Positions 44,801 to 58,600 of a DNA stretch of 64,000 nt are shown here, one piece after another. The position numbers and the translations under genes were made by a program. This stretch comes from Progne subis subis (taxonomy: Eukaryota; Chordata; Aves; Passeriformes; Hirundinidae), in the NCBI GenBank assembly GCA_022316685.1, contig JAKJHU010000030.1:14526018-14590017 (forward strand), read 5' to 3'. Within the stretch, counting starts at the first letter, position 1, and the number at the start of each line of letters is the position of its first letter. Under the pieces are notes generated by a model. The model had not been told where the DNA came from and did not search any database. It was given only the letters and a program-made list of their open reading frames with translations.

Positions 44801-47800
44801 TTTTTCTCTCAAATATATTGAAATATACATTTAACAAATTTACAATTAACGTTAAGTTATTACTTCACTTGACATTAAAAGAACCAAAGTTTCCTAACAT
44901 AATGTGTATCTTTAAATAGGTTCAACCTTGTTCAGAGAACAATGCAGGCTTGCACTGCTTTGGCATTTAATCTTCGCAGGAAGACAGAGTTCCTTGTGGC
45001 TTTGGCAGATTATTCTGTTAAGTGCTTTGATACAGGTAAGGAGAAATTTCAAGGCGTAAATGCTATCTGTATTGGCATGAAAACTTACATAATTTTAGTT
45101 TTGATCTTAAATTTTTGGATAGTTTGTTTTTTGGAAATTATGCTATGTATTTAATGCCATCTGAAAAAGAAAAGTTTGGGCCCATGTTGGTTATAGTCCT
45201 TGGGTAAATGAACCTAAATGAACCCTTTGAACCCCCTCAGTCTTGATTCCGACTGAGTCACACAGGCATCTGTTTAACTGAAGTCCACCACAGGATTGTA
45301 GTTAGGTATGTTACCTTTTTTTTAAGCAGTTTTTTATATGTTTACTTAGAATGAAGTACTCTATTAAAATAAAGCCAAAATAAAACCAGGTTCGCAGTAT
45401 GTTAGTTTGCAGCTGAACAAGTTCTTAACTATATTTACAGTAAAATATCTGAGCAAAGTGACACTACATGAAAAGAAATGTCAGTACTTTTGAGTATTCA
45501 AGTAGTTCTATATCCTTATTCAAAAGCAGTATTAAAAATTTACATCACAGCTGTGTGTCTCTGCCTTGATTAGAAGCTAAATGGTGAAGGGCAGTGACAA
45601 TTCATTCTTCATTAATTATTCTTTACCTATCAGAAAATGCAGTTGTAATGTCTCCATTATATCCAATTATTATCTGGATTTAAACATTTTTAAAAAGCTG
45701 TAGGAATAGCTCACCTACACTTTTAGGGTTTGAGTTTATCTGTGAAGATTTTAATGTAGCACAATGTTCCTCAAAATAGAGGAAGAGTCAGAGTTAAGGT
45801 CTGAAATCCTCTGCACTTTTTCCCTTCCTTTCAACAACAGCAAGGCCAAACTTGGATGTTTGGATGCAGTTAGAGAAATCTTTATTACTCCAGAGAGTAC
45901 TACATGTTTATACGGTGCTGTTTCCAGATATCAAGTCAGACTGAAGAATGTTCTAAAATTTGAATGGTACTCGCCTAAGTCAGTGCAGTTCCTTAGGGTA
46001 TTAGACAGTACTCACCTGATGGGCTCCATCCCCTCCTTTAGAAGACATACTCTCTAATCCCATGACACCTCTCAGATAGCTTTAAACGCTCCATTGTCTG
46101 TAAGCACAGCAGAAAGTTTGACTGTTAGTCTTTATGAGCTGCTTTACAGTCATTTCCTATCTTTGATGCCACAGCAGTAGCTGGAACCACCCCATGGGCT
46201 GCCAGGCAAACCACCCAGCGAAAACAGTGTAATTGCCACGAGTGCAGTTTGGTTGCTGAGGGAAGATTAGTGGTCATGCAATCACAAGTGGGAGACATTG
46301 TAGTCAGAGGAACCATTTCCTTAGAATGCAGTGCACAGCATAAAAATGTTTTGGGTTCTAGAAGAATTAATGAGCTGTTGCTTTCTGACTCTGCCTTTCT
46401 ATAGTCATAGTCCGTCGTCATTAAAACCTTTCTTTTTTGCACCTGTAAATAGTTGTGTAATCATTCACACATTCTGTCCACAAGTAAAAACAAGTGCAGA
46501 ATTCTAACTAGAACATTCAGTCTCAGCTTCTGTGAGTGTTCACATCAGATATTCTATGAGGCATGCTGAACTTAACTGATCACACTGTTCATGGCTTTTT
46601 AAGTTTGATTTTTAGGCTAAATTAAACAAGTCTGTGCAAGTTGGCTTTCTGTGCAGAACTGAGCATAACTTATAAAACCTGTTATTTGGAGATGAGAAGG
46701 TTGTGCCTCTCTTAAGGTATAATAGCTATGTGAAGACTGATACCTTTGTTTCTTGTGTGTTGTGCTGTGAAGGCAAATGGTTATATACTAGTTACGCTTA
46801 AAAGTCTCTTTTACAGCATAGTGTTGACAATAAAGACTAAAGTAGTAGTTCCACTTTGAATGACTTTCATGTCTTTTTCATCAACTTCTGCAGGAACCCA
46901 GGAGCTAGTTAGTTGGATGAGAGGCCATGAATCTTCAGTGTCTTCCATCTCTGTCCATAGCTCGGGCAAGTATGCCATCACTACTTCCACTGATACAGCT
47001 CAACTGTGGGACTTGGACACCTTTCAAAGAATAAGAAAGCTGAATGTTCGTCATTCTGTGGGTATACAAAAGGTGAGTAAAGAGCAATTGCTAAAGGGTG
47101 AACAACCACACCACAGTAGGTATAACATCACATATTAAAATCACATTCCTTGTAAACTGTCTTTAAAATACAGCTGAATCTTTTTTTCCATCTTTGGGCA
47201 TCTCATCTTAACTGTCATCCTATCACATCACTCAGACCATGAAATCATGGCTCAGTAGTTGCAGAGATCTGCTGGGAACTTTTAAGGAGCCTCCATCTTT
47301 AGAGATACTTAAAACTTGCTTGGACATGACCTTGACTAATCCAATTTAACTTGGAAATTCCAGGCTTTCTTTGGCCTAGGGTGGGCTCAGAGGACCTGTG
47401 TAGATTGATTCCAACCTGAATGATAATGGGATTTAAGGGTGTTGTTATAAAAACAGTTTTGATGTCATATTGATAACTTCAGTCACCACTACCTGCCCCA
47501 TTCTGTTTCTTACTCCAAAGCTCTTCTATCTGTGCACGCAAAGCATTGAAAGTGGGAACAAACGAGGCTGAAAAGGAACTCGGCAAAAAGAAATTACTGC
47601 TTTTCAGCCTAGTGGTCTTTTTGCTTCTGTTTGCTGCACAGACACACAATAACAGCATGGGATGAGAAGGATGACATATTTGTGTCAGGGAGTGGTTAAA
47701 ATAGGTCTCCCTTAGCGTTACCCTGCTTTAAACAGGTCTGCCTGCACCACCAAATGTCACACTTTAGTCTAAGTACTACAGAAAGTCCTGACCCACTGCC

Positions 47801-50800
47801 TGAGCATGGCTAGCACACGTGCTGCCCTGTAGTGAATAGTCTGACAAACACCACTTCAATCCAAGGTTCTCGTCAGGCTGGCCACTAAAAAGCCGTGATG
47901 CTTTTGCAGAGAAGAAGGCTATTCATTTGAGTGTCCTCACCCAGTTCTGGGTCAGGCAGAAATTCTGTCAGCTTAAAATAGTCACCTAGCAATTACTGTG
48001 TGAAAGATCATCCATAAATATTTGTTTGTTTGTTTTATTAAAACTGTTGTGTAGTGCATGTTGCTAAAATAATCCAAAGATGGATGCACTTCTCTAGTGG
48101 AGACAAGATTTTTCTACTGCTCAGTATCTTTCTTTGTGTAGGCTATGTGTAGGGACTTCTCATTGGTAAGTGATTCTTGGAATTTGGTAGAATTGGGATG
48201 TTGCAGTACGTAAACAATCTTTAAAGTCAAACACTAGTGATTATTATTGAATTAACAGATCACATTTGGGAATCAAGAGCTTGCCCTCTTGGTTTGGTGA
48301 TACCATTTCTTATAGGATTATGCAAGTGATCTAGATTACATTTTCCTATCTTTAGAATAATCGTATTTATTCTCATGCCACCATCTAAGACATACAGATA
48401 ATAAGTGCTTTAGTTAAGTTCAGATTTATTACCAGAGCACAGGCCTGACACTCAGTGTGCAAAGCTGGATTCTTGCTTGCTCTCTGAGCCAGTGTAGCAG
48501 TGTCACAGCAATTGTGTGTGCTTCTTGATGCCTCTTAAGCCCAGCTGCACTCCAACATAAACCTTCTGTTAGGTTGGTATGGGGCAAAGCTACTTTAAAA
48601 AGATAGAGACTGAGGTGCAGAATGAACAGACAATAATTGAGACAAATGAGAATACAACACATCTACAGTGACCGTTTCCAAAGTATCACTGTTTATTCAA
48701 CAGCTGCTTGTGGCCATCTTGTGTTATTTTTCTATAGCAAAGCTGAAAATTAGCAATACTGTTTGGTATTCCAGTTTTCCAAAATTCATCTGCTCTCAAT
48801 TCATTGTCTGGTTTTCCTCAGGGTCCCTGAAGGAGGACAGACCAGCTCAGTCTGTCCGAAGATAAATGACTCTGGTGGCTGAGAAGATTGTTTTCCTCAC
48901 AGGTTCCTTTTGCTCACTATGTAGTGACTCATTTGGCCTGAATGTCTAATTTTCAGTCACTAAGATGAAACACAGCCCACATATCCATATTTCCAGATTT
49001 TCAGGGGCCCAAGAGATCATTCAGATCATTCAAAACTATGAACTTTGTAGCACTGACTTAACCTCAGCCAGTGATGTCTCCAGTGTTTATATTGCGTCCT
49101 CTCTGAATTCATCGGAAACAATAAAGTTTAACAGTTGCAAAAATAAGACAGATAAAATATAACAGTTATTTCAGTGAGTTAAACTGGCTTAGCAAAGGGT
49201 ACAAGTTTTAACCAGTGCAAGAACACACATACTCCTCTCTAGGCTGTCACAGAGGACAGGGTCCAGCTCCCTGTGGGATCCAAGCCTTGCACACTTACAG
49301 TAATAGCCACACCTGCCATGTTTTATTTTTTCATGCACTTTAGTTAATTTAAAATATACTTCTTTGACAACATCCCTTTTTTTTTTTTCTTTTCCATATT
49401 CTTCCAGGTTTTTTTTCTTCCATTGAGTAACACCATTCTCAGCTGTTTCAAAGATAATTCTATTTTTGCATGGGAATTTGATACTCTTCACTGTAAATAC
49501 CAGTTGCCAGCTCCCGTAGAAGGTTCTGTATTATTTTATAAGGTGTTTGCAGTTACCAGGTAAATTGCTATTTTAAACATTCTAAAGGCAGGCTATAAAA
49601 ATTGTGGTTTTAAACAGGTTCTCCTTCTTTATTTGTAATATTTTGTGGAAGTATTGAGCTATATACTATGATAAGCCTTTGAACTCTGCTGTGACTGGTA
49701 CGTTCATCAAGGATCAATAGCAGTTTTTATTATTGTCCCATAACTGTTGAAATAAATCAGATTGATTTTTAGTGACCATTACAATAAGATTTAAACTATC
49801 GTTTGCTAAAGCAAATTTTATTATTTAGGAGCTATTTTGTTCTTTCAGGGGAGTATCACAGGAATAATAGTTAATTCAAAAGTGATTTGAGGGCATAGAA
49901 CAAAATGAACAATCTCTCTTCTTAGTTACCACTAGTTTAAATTATAGTATGCTGATGGAAACTTTACCTGTGATCCAGGGATAGTCGGACTTTGGTAGCT
50001 GGTGGGAAATCAAATCATCTTCACTTATGGTGTTTGGAATTAAAGCAGTTGATAAGAATAATCCAGATGCCTGAGAAAGTGCGAGCTGTTCGTCATCTGG
50101 AATTCCTCCCTGACAGTTTTGATGGGGGCTCCAATCAGGTCAGTTTTTTCATAAAGCTTAAGACAGGAGTATTTGGTTAGTGGATTCAACACCTATACTT
50201 GGAAGGCTTTTGGGGAGCACTGGGGGTACAGGGGTTTACGATACAAAGGAAAGTTACTGTGCTGAACCTTTGCTGAGTTGCTCCTTTAGCTTAATGGATT
50301 GTCATTGCTGAATTGGGTATTCCACTTGGTTTTACATTGGCAGTATTAATGGATGAATCCTATTAACTTACAGGTCCTCGGAGTGTTAAGTCAAGATAAT
50401 ATTATGAGATTTATCAATATAGAAACATGCAAACTTCTTTTTGACATTGGGAGTCCTGAAGAGGGAATCAGTACAGCAGTGATTAGCCCCAATGGACGGT
50501 ACATTGCCTCAGTAATGGAAAATGGAAGTCTTAACTTATACAGTGTCCAAGCTCTGACTCAAGAAGGAAATAAGGTAGAGTATTTTACATTTCTTAAAAC
50601 AGCAGTAAGTCCCCTTAAAGGTGATATTTGTCTGCATGTGTTTTCCATCAGCAGTAGTTTGCAGACACGTGTTGAAGTGCTGTATTTAACAATGCTAAAA
50701 AAAGAAAAAGTGATTTGTACAGTTTCCTTCATAGTTCCTCTAGCCTGTCAGGTACTATGATGTTTTTAAGGTTTATATATCACTGTGCTACTGGTGTTGG

Positions 50801-52616
50801 AGGGGGGAGATGGTACTTCTTTCTATAGCAATTTCTAGGCATTCAATTTCTTTTTGTACTGGTGTTTTGGAGGAGATGGAAACAGAATAACTGTGCTTCT
50901 TCTGTTCCATTTCCTATAGGAAATGTTTTGCAACTGATGTTCTCAAACTGTGGTTATAAAGTATGAGTGTTTTTGTTACTGTGATTTTGTTCTTCTTACT
51001 GTGCTACTGGATACCAGCACGCATCATTTATGGCATAATCATACACTCCTAATCCTTCCTAAATAACAAACATTCTAAATACCAGTTCTTATTTTATTAC
51101 ATTAATTTATTAATGAGAGTCATCTTTCTAAATACAGAATTCCATATATCTTTAATCACCATGTCTTTGAAGTAAACAGTAACCAGCTCTGGATAATGAT
51201 GGAGCTGGGGCTGAGGAAGGATATGTGAAGATGTCACACACATTCCATTTGCACTTTTGCTGACGGTTTGACACGAACTGGGATATCCACTTTGTCACTT
51301 GCTTTCACAATCTCCAGCATTGAATTAATTAATACCTGCCTGACACTGACGACTAATTAAAGTTTGTAAAGATTTTCTGTATTCTTTTAACTGGTGCTAT
51401 AGAAATGCAAAGTATTTTAATGACATTGAGAAACACACTAAAGTAAATAACCTGAACAGTACATGATACACATCTATACTATCCCAATTATATTTTTACT
51501 GTTTGCTAAGCAAGGAAAAAACATGATGTTTGCTTGGGAGCTACTTAAGTCTTCTCATAGTTAGAGCAGTTTTATTCATGGACATTCTTTTTCAGGAGTA
51601 TACAATCTATATCTGTTTATTTACAGTATAAATGACTTTCTAGTCTTTTTATGGCCATCAAACTCAAAAATGTGGCATATAAAATAGAGTAAACAACAAA
51701 GTATATTTCTGTGTAATCTGTCTTACAAGATTTTAACCGAGGTATTTGTACTTAATACTAGCCTCCACTATTCATGTTCAAAGTTGTAGAAGATGGGCCC
51801 AAGTACACATCAGAGGCAAATAAACTGATCACAAAAGTGACTTCAGGAAGTTCAAAGGGGCCATGGAAATCCAAACAAAGCAAAACTCAAAGCAGATTGC
51901 TAAAACTGCAAGCAAATACAACACTTGAAAATAAAGAGGTAGGCAGAAGTTGCAAATATTTTGTCCTTCACTCTGCAGTGTTTATATTTCATTGCCATTT
52001 GCTTTAAAAAATAAACTCAGGCACTGATGCACTTGGATATTTGAGCAGAGCAAGGATTAAGGAAATTTTAGTACCATTTTCTCTCTCTACGTAGCCCATA
52101 CTCCTACAGTATGTGACACAGCCAGAGCTGCCGCCAGTCTGGGGTACCTCTGCAGTTGTTGAAGCAACTTGTGACACATTTGGTATTTGCTAGATCTGAT
52201 CTGCTTCCCTGCAGAAAGAAAACTGGCACCTCTAAAATGTCTTCCTAGAATCCATTTCCTCTTTTTCTTAATTATTTAGAAGACGAATTACTGTTACATT
52301 TACTCCCCTCTGTGATCACCGTGCCATTTTCTCTCTCTGTCTTTATCTCGTGCCTTTTATGTATACATATGTGTATGTATGTGTGTGTATATATATATAT
52401 GTTCATGTGTCACCATATGATCCATTTCTTATGTTAGTATTCTTTATGGTTTGCTATATCCATCATTTAATAGTACATAGTTCAGTCAGTTTGGGTCTGA
52501 TCTGCTTCTGACTGAAATCAGTGGCAGCTGTTCTTTGAGTTCAGGGGACAATAAATGATGTTTTGAATTACCTTTTTTTGTTGTTGAAGTTCCTTGGACA
52601 ATGTAACAGAGCAATA

Positions 52617-52652
<36 letters not shown>

Positions 52653-55600
52653 CCCCCCCCCACTATGTGGTAAGCTTCAATATTTAGCCACTCTCATCGA
52701 TTAGAGTGCAAAGAAAGAGGAAATGGTTACTTTTATTGTTGATCCCCTGTTTTGTAGAACGAATTGCCAGGTGGATTAAACAAGAAACGTCTGCAGGCCC
52801 TACTGAAAGGATTTGGAGAATATCCAGCTAAGTACAGGTGGTTTTTGTGTGCATGTTCATGCTTGCACAAAATAAAATTGCTTGTGTTTACTGGCCTATG
52901 AAAAAGAATTTCCTTGACTAAGGCTGCATTTTAATTGCAGGATGTTTGTTTGGCGTTCCTTATTACAACTTCCTGAAAACCACTTGGCATTCAGTAGCCT
53001 GATAGACAGGGGAATCCACAGTGCATTCCTAAATATTCAGAAACAGTATCCTATCAAAAGTAGGAAACTGCTGAGAGTTCTACAGAGGTAAAATATACAT
53101 TTGTATTTATTTAACTATTACAGATTTTTATTTTCATATAGTCATCTGAAATGTATTCAGTAGCTGGAATCATCTGTAAGAAAAAATCTAAAATGACATA
53201 GTAGTGCGCTCTTGCAATTTTGTTTTGGTAACTTGTACAATCCTGCATCTGTCTTGAAGTTCACAGTCTTTCCATGTTATGGTTGTAAAATACATATTAT
53301 ATTTTTATTTGGTTTTGGATCAATATTTTCTACACCTTTGTTTGCCTCTGTGTACAGGACCTTGTCAGCTCTAGCTCACTGGTCTGCTATCTTTGCTGAG
53401 ACACCCTACTTGCCTTTGCTAGCATTCCCATTTGTAAAATTATTCCAGAACAACCAGCTGATCTGCTTTGAAGTTGTTGCTACAGTAGTAGGTAAGCAAC
53501 TCAAATATGCTGCAACATGTTTAAGCTTTCCAATGCAAAAAGCTTTTCTGCTGAAATGACTAATGTCACCTTATTTAGAGGTCACCAAGGTGTTACCAGG
53601 AGTTAATATGAGCTTAAAACAAAAACCTCAGAATATGAGACTTCCTTTTGCAGCGTTTGTAGCAAAAAGTTGGTAGTTTCAACGGCATTTGTAAAGTCTA
53701 ACTGAAATGTATCTAGCATTTGCAAACTCAGATGTATCTAGCATAATTATATCATAATAATTAAGTCTCTGAGACATGGGAAAATTAATCACAGCCACCC
53801 ACCCACCCCGTCATCTGATCCCAGTCAATAGGGAATGATCTCTTTCAAGGTTTTACTCTGTTTAGTTGTCCTGAGCCTGTGGTAACTCAAAACTAGACAT
53901 TTGTCTGAACACTGGCTGTAGCTGTCTTCTGAAGAAACATTCTAAATTGAGTGCTTTACACTTAAATTAGTTGCTGCAGCTGCTGCTAAGTCTACAGAAG
54001 ATATGTGCTGCCAAGCATACATACCCACTTTGCAACCACATGCTGTTGGTGAATAAGTATCCAAGTTTACAGAAATTATCTTTAGTACATTGAAAATTAC
54101 TTGATGCAGGCTGTAGTTTTGTGAGACAGAAATACTGGTTTAAGTAGTGTCACCCTATGACAAGTATTCCCACCTGCCTCCCATACCTTAGTCCCACAGC
54201 TCACAGATTTTTTTTTCACTTTATATTTAAGCGAGATTAGTTCTTCAGTCTGGTTCACAGTGTACTGATACAAAAACTAATGCCAGTGCAGCTGGAGGAG
54301 TAGTGTACTGTAGGAATGTTTTAGGAATACTTGGGAAGAAAAGAGGTGGCAGTATCTTAAATAGGTTTTGCCGCCTAACAACATCTTAAATGCATCAGCT
54401 TTATAACCAAACTTCAAGGTTGTCATGAGTCTTTCACTCTGGATTACAGTGGATTGTGTTCAGCTTCTTGTTCTCTTTCAGTTAATTTTTGTCAGCACTG
54501 GTTTGAGTACTTTCCCAATCCTCCAGTTAATGTCCTTGGTATGATGGAAAATGTTTTGGCACATCATGACAAAGAACTACTTCAGCATTTAATAAAATAC
54601 AATGTGACTTCACAGGTAATATTCTACACTGCTTTTGTATACAAAAATATACTGCAGTAAATAATAGTGTGCTAGTCTTTTATTCTGATGTATTTCCAGT
54701 TTGGGGGAGTTTTCTTTAAATAACAGTGAATTATGTGGAAGTGCAAAGAATATATCATTGCTTTCCTGTAGTTTTTCCTTGTCCATAGTCATATATATGC
54801 TACTGTAGTTCTTTGCTTTCAAGTCCACATTGCTTAAATATCTACTCATCAAATTATAAATGTACCCATTTTTTAACATGGACATAAGTGTGATGAATTA
54901 GTTTCGTAATCCCTCTTTATCATTAGGGATGATTTTAGCTTCAAAAGTCTAAGCAGAACATTTAGACATCCAGTGAAATAAGAAATGTATTTGTAATCAC
55001 CCCAGATTCACTGAATGCTTAGAGTGGGTGATGAAACTTATCTTGAAATGTTCTGGTTTATTTCCTCTTTCTTTCATAAATCATTAGATTCTCGGTATAA
55101 GGCAAGGAAAATCATATTATTTCTTTTAAAGGGATGGTAAAATTGTTCTAATGGATTATTTTGTCAATTTTCCCAAATAATTTAGGTTTATGCTTGGCCT
55201 CTCCTAGAAACACTATTATCTGAGGTTCTAACAAGAGAAGAATGGCTGAAAGTCTTCGACAATATTTTCTCCAACCATCCTTCATACTTTCTAATGATTG
55301 TCATTGCCTACAGTATATGTTCCAGAGCTCCCTTACTCCACTGTAATCAAGCTGCAGATTTTGAGGTAAACATCTTCATATTTAAGTTAATCATGTGGAA
55401 AAGAGGTGTAAAACATTGTATCTGTTGTTAGGTTACAAGGAGATCCATTTCCACTTTAATATCAGGTACTTTACAAATACACAATAAATGAGTAAAACAT
55501 TAAGCAGTTTCCTGCTTTTTCATGCAAGAACTTTTAAAGCTTTCATAAGCTTTTTAATATCACTAAAAGCCTGGTTTTTTAATTTCAGTAGTTCATCAAG

Positions 55601-58600
55601 CACAAAATAATTGTCTCTTTTTTGAGGATCTAGGATGGACTTCTGCCTTTGGAGACAATTCTGTGATGTTGGTTCATTATCCTCTTGTCAAATTTTCAAA
55701 ATTAGGCAGTATTATTGGATGTTCTCTGAAGCTAAATTAAAATGTTTCCTTATATTTAGTGTTCCATGAGAAGTGGATTCTTTTTCTTATGAAAATATCC
55801 CCGTAGGCAAACAAAAAGTTCAGCCTAAAATGTGCTTATGATCAGTCAATTTGACTGACGTCAAGCAGGTAACATTACTGCTATGTTTAATAATGACCAC
55901 TTAGAGATTTTCTTGGTGGATAAGATCTTTGACAGGAAGAATAGTCCTGCAAGAGGAGAAGCATCCAAGCTTCATGGCTGAACATTGAAGTTCAGGCAGG
56001 TGTATCCAGTGGTAAGAGTCACTGCTGGACACTCTAAATTGACACCTAGCTTCCCAAATCCCTTACACAGCTGCCATTTGAAGAGAAGAAAAAGAACCAG
56101 AGCATATTTTCCCACCTTGAAGAAGTGTGGCTCAAGTCACTTGAGCTGGTGATGTTTTATGAATTGCTAGGGAAAACTTTTAAAACTTTTAAAATTAACT
56201 GTTGAAATATAGATATTGATAATTTTCCAGATTATTCCCAAATATGTGTATTAAAAATATATATTTATGTAAAAATACATAAAAGTACATAATCTTATAT
56301 AGAATGTAAATGGCAGCATGTCTCTTACAGTATTTCTTTCATCATCGTAACAACGTGGACATTAATGTTGTGATTAAGGAAGCCTATCATCTTATGGAGG
56401 CTACACCACTGGATATCCATCCACAGCATATGCTTGATGACTTCACACCACTCACAAAAGGACAGTACCCTGTATTTAATAAATATCCCACGTACATTGT
56501 GGATTATCAAGCTCAGGAATGGCAGAAGATCAGACAAGATGAAATTGAATACTTGCGAGAGAGGTATTAGTGGGAAATTGAAGACAGTCTCAGACTGGGA
56601 GGGACAGGTGGACATAATTGCCTTTGTATATTGTAATGTGTATACTTGTGAAGGGAGATAAGAAAAATCAAAAAAAGGACGTAAAATACCTGCTAAAGAT
56701 TGAGAGTTACTTGGTTTGATATGTTTTTTGCATTAAATCATTAGCCTTATCTTAAATAAAAATTTTTTGCTAATTAGCAGAAGATATTGGGCCAAAGGTC
56801 ACTAAACCTGGAAGCTCATAGCCAGAGCCTAAACCTCTGTTGATCTTGTGGAGTCCAAGTTTTGAAGGGTTAAGGAGTTCTTAGCTTTCCATGAAGCCAA
56901 GGCACCCTTAGAAACCAGTTTTTGTTAAGAATGTGAGGAATTAAGTACCTGCACTCATCTGTAATGTCCTGTTGTCCCTAACAGTCAGTGTGGTAACTCT
57001 TCCTCATGTACTTTGTCACTACAAAGGGGATGCCATATTCTTTTATGTCATCTCATTTCAGCAGTTCTTTGCTAGTACTGTCATCAATTTCAAAGTAATC
57101 AAGTAATTTCCTGATATTTGGTTTAAATGATTAACCTGTGACCTCCTTCCATGTAGACAATTAGCACATGAATCAGAAGCCAAAGCACAGCAACAGAAAG
57201 CAGAAGATGAAGCTTGGTATAGAAAGCAGAAATTACTTCAAGAAGCTGAAGAAAAGAGGCGAAAAATCCTTCTGGAGGAAGAAGAGAAGTTGGCAGAACA
57301 GAGGCAGAGGTATTAGAATATAGGAAGTATTAGGGGTCTGGCTACTGTAGCCTGCTATTACAATTTTAACCACGAGTAAAGGAGAAATAACCACTAATTT
57401 GTATAAATAGTAATGTGGGATAACTGTGGTCTGGTGGGTCATATTTTGGTGTGGGAATTAAGTGATCTGGGTTGTATTACTACCTCACCTATTACTTCCT
57501 GGAGGGAATACAGCAGATTAGAGGTCAAGTCACTTCATATTTTTGTCTCAGCTCCCAGCCATTTGTGTGGTTCCTTCGGACTGGGAAGTCTCTTAAACAG
57601 TCAGTTGCTGTGTATCTGCACACTGAGACTTCAGACTTGCATTGTGGGCAGACCCACACTGCAGACATGAGAGTCTTATAGGATCAGTGACTGTACACAG
57701 TCTTGGATTTCTAGTGGATCTAGAAAAGCTACTGCTTTGTGTATCAGTTGATAAGCAGAGAGTTATGATAGTAATGAAGCTGAACTGTAAGTTTGTATAT
57801 TTTGCAGTTGTGAAGGTTTAAGGTTCAACATCGCCATAGTTTCTTAGATGAACTACAGGTAATCATGGAATCATTTAAGTTGGAAATTATCTTCAAGATT
57901 ATCAAGTCTAATGGTTAACCCAGCACTGCCAAGTTCACCACTAAACCATGTCCCTAAACACCACGTTTTTGAGCACATCTCCTAAACCTCTCTAAGCTAC
58001 AGAGTTTTTTTTAAAGAGGACAGCAAGCCTTTATTTACAAACTAATCTTTGAGTTTGTGGTTTTGTTCCTTGAAAAAGTTTGATATTTACCAAATAAACT
58101 TGGGACTAATTTTGTGCAGCAAGAGGTACCAGAGCACTGGCAGTCATTCTAAGGAGTAGTTTCCAGTTTTGGATCCTAGCAACATTAAACTCATACTTTT
58201 TAAAGTGGAGCAGAAACAGGGCACAGGACTTCAAAGCTTAACTAGAGATACTGCCATTAAAAGATTTGTGTCTGTGAATTTAATTTTGTCTCATAAATGA
58301 AAACTGGACAATTTACAGGAATGAAAGCAAGTGTCCTAAGCTTTGTTAAGGTGGAGATGAGCTCATAGTAATTAATGGCTAACTGCATTGCATATTTGTG
58401 CTCTTCGGTACTGACCTTTTACATATACAGTATTATTTCTGTTATTTGTTTATTTCTGTTCTTTTGGCTTTGAAGGCTTGCTGCTGGGAAAAGAGAACTG
58501 AAAGTAAAGGAACTGCAACTTTTAGATGTTTCAAGAAGGCGTTTTCGGAACTACCAGCAAGATCAGCTTCAAATGAAACTGAAACATCTCGATGATGAAA

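Larger units (their letters stand above)
51939..52757 (+). other. TBC1D31: TBC1D31 intron 8
   Basis: Intron with a TG/TA microsatellite at 52359-52402 and a T33-C9 run at 52620-52661, about 100 bp before the next exon. No other feature recognised. Confidence 0.85.
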
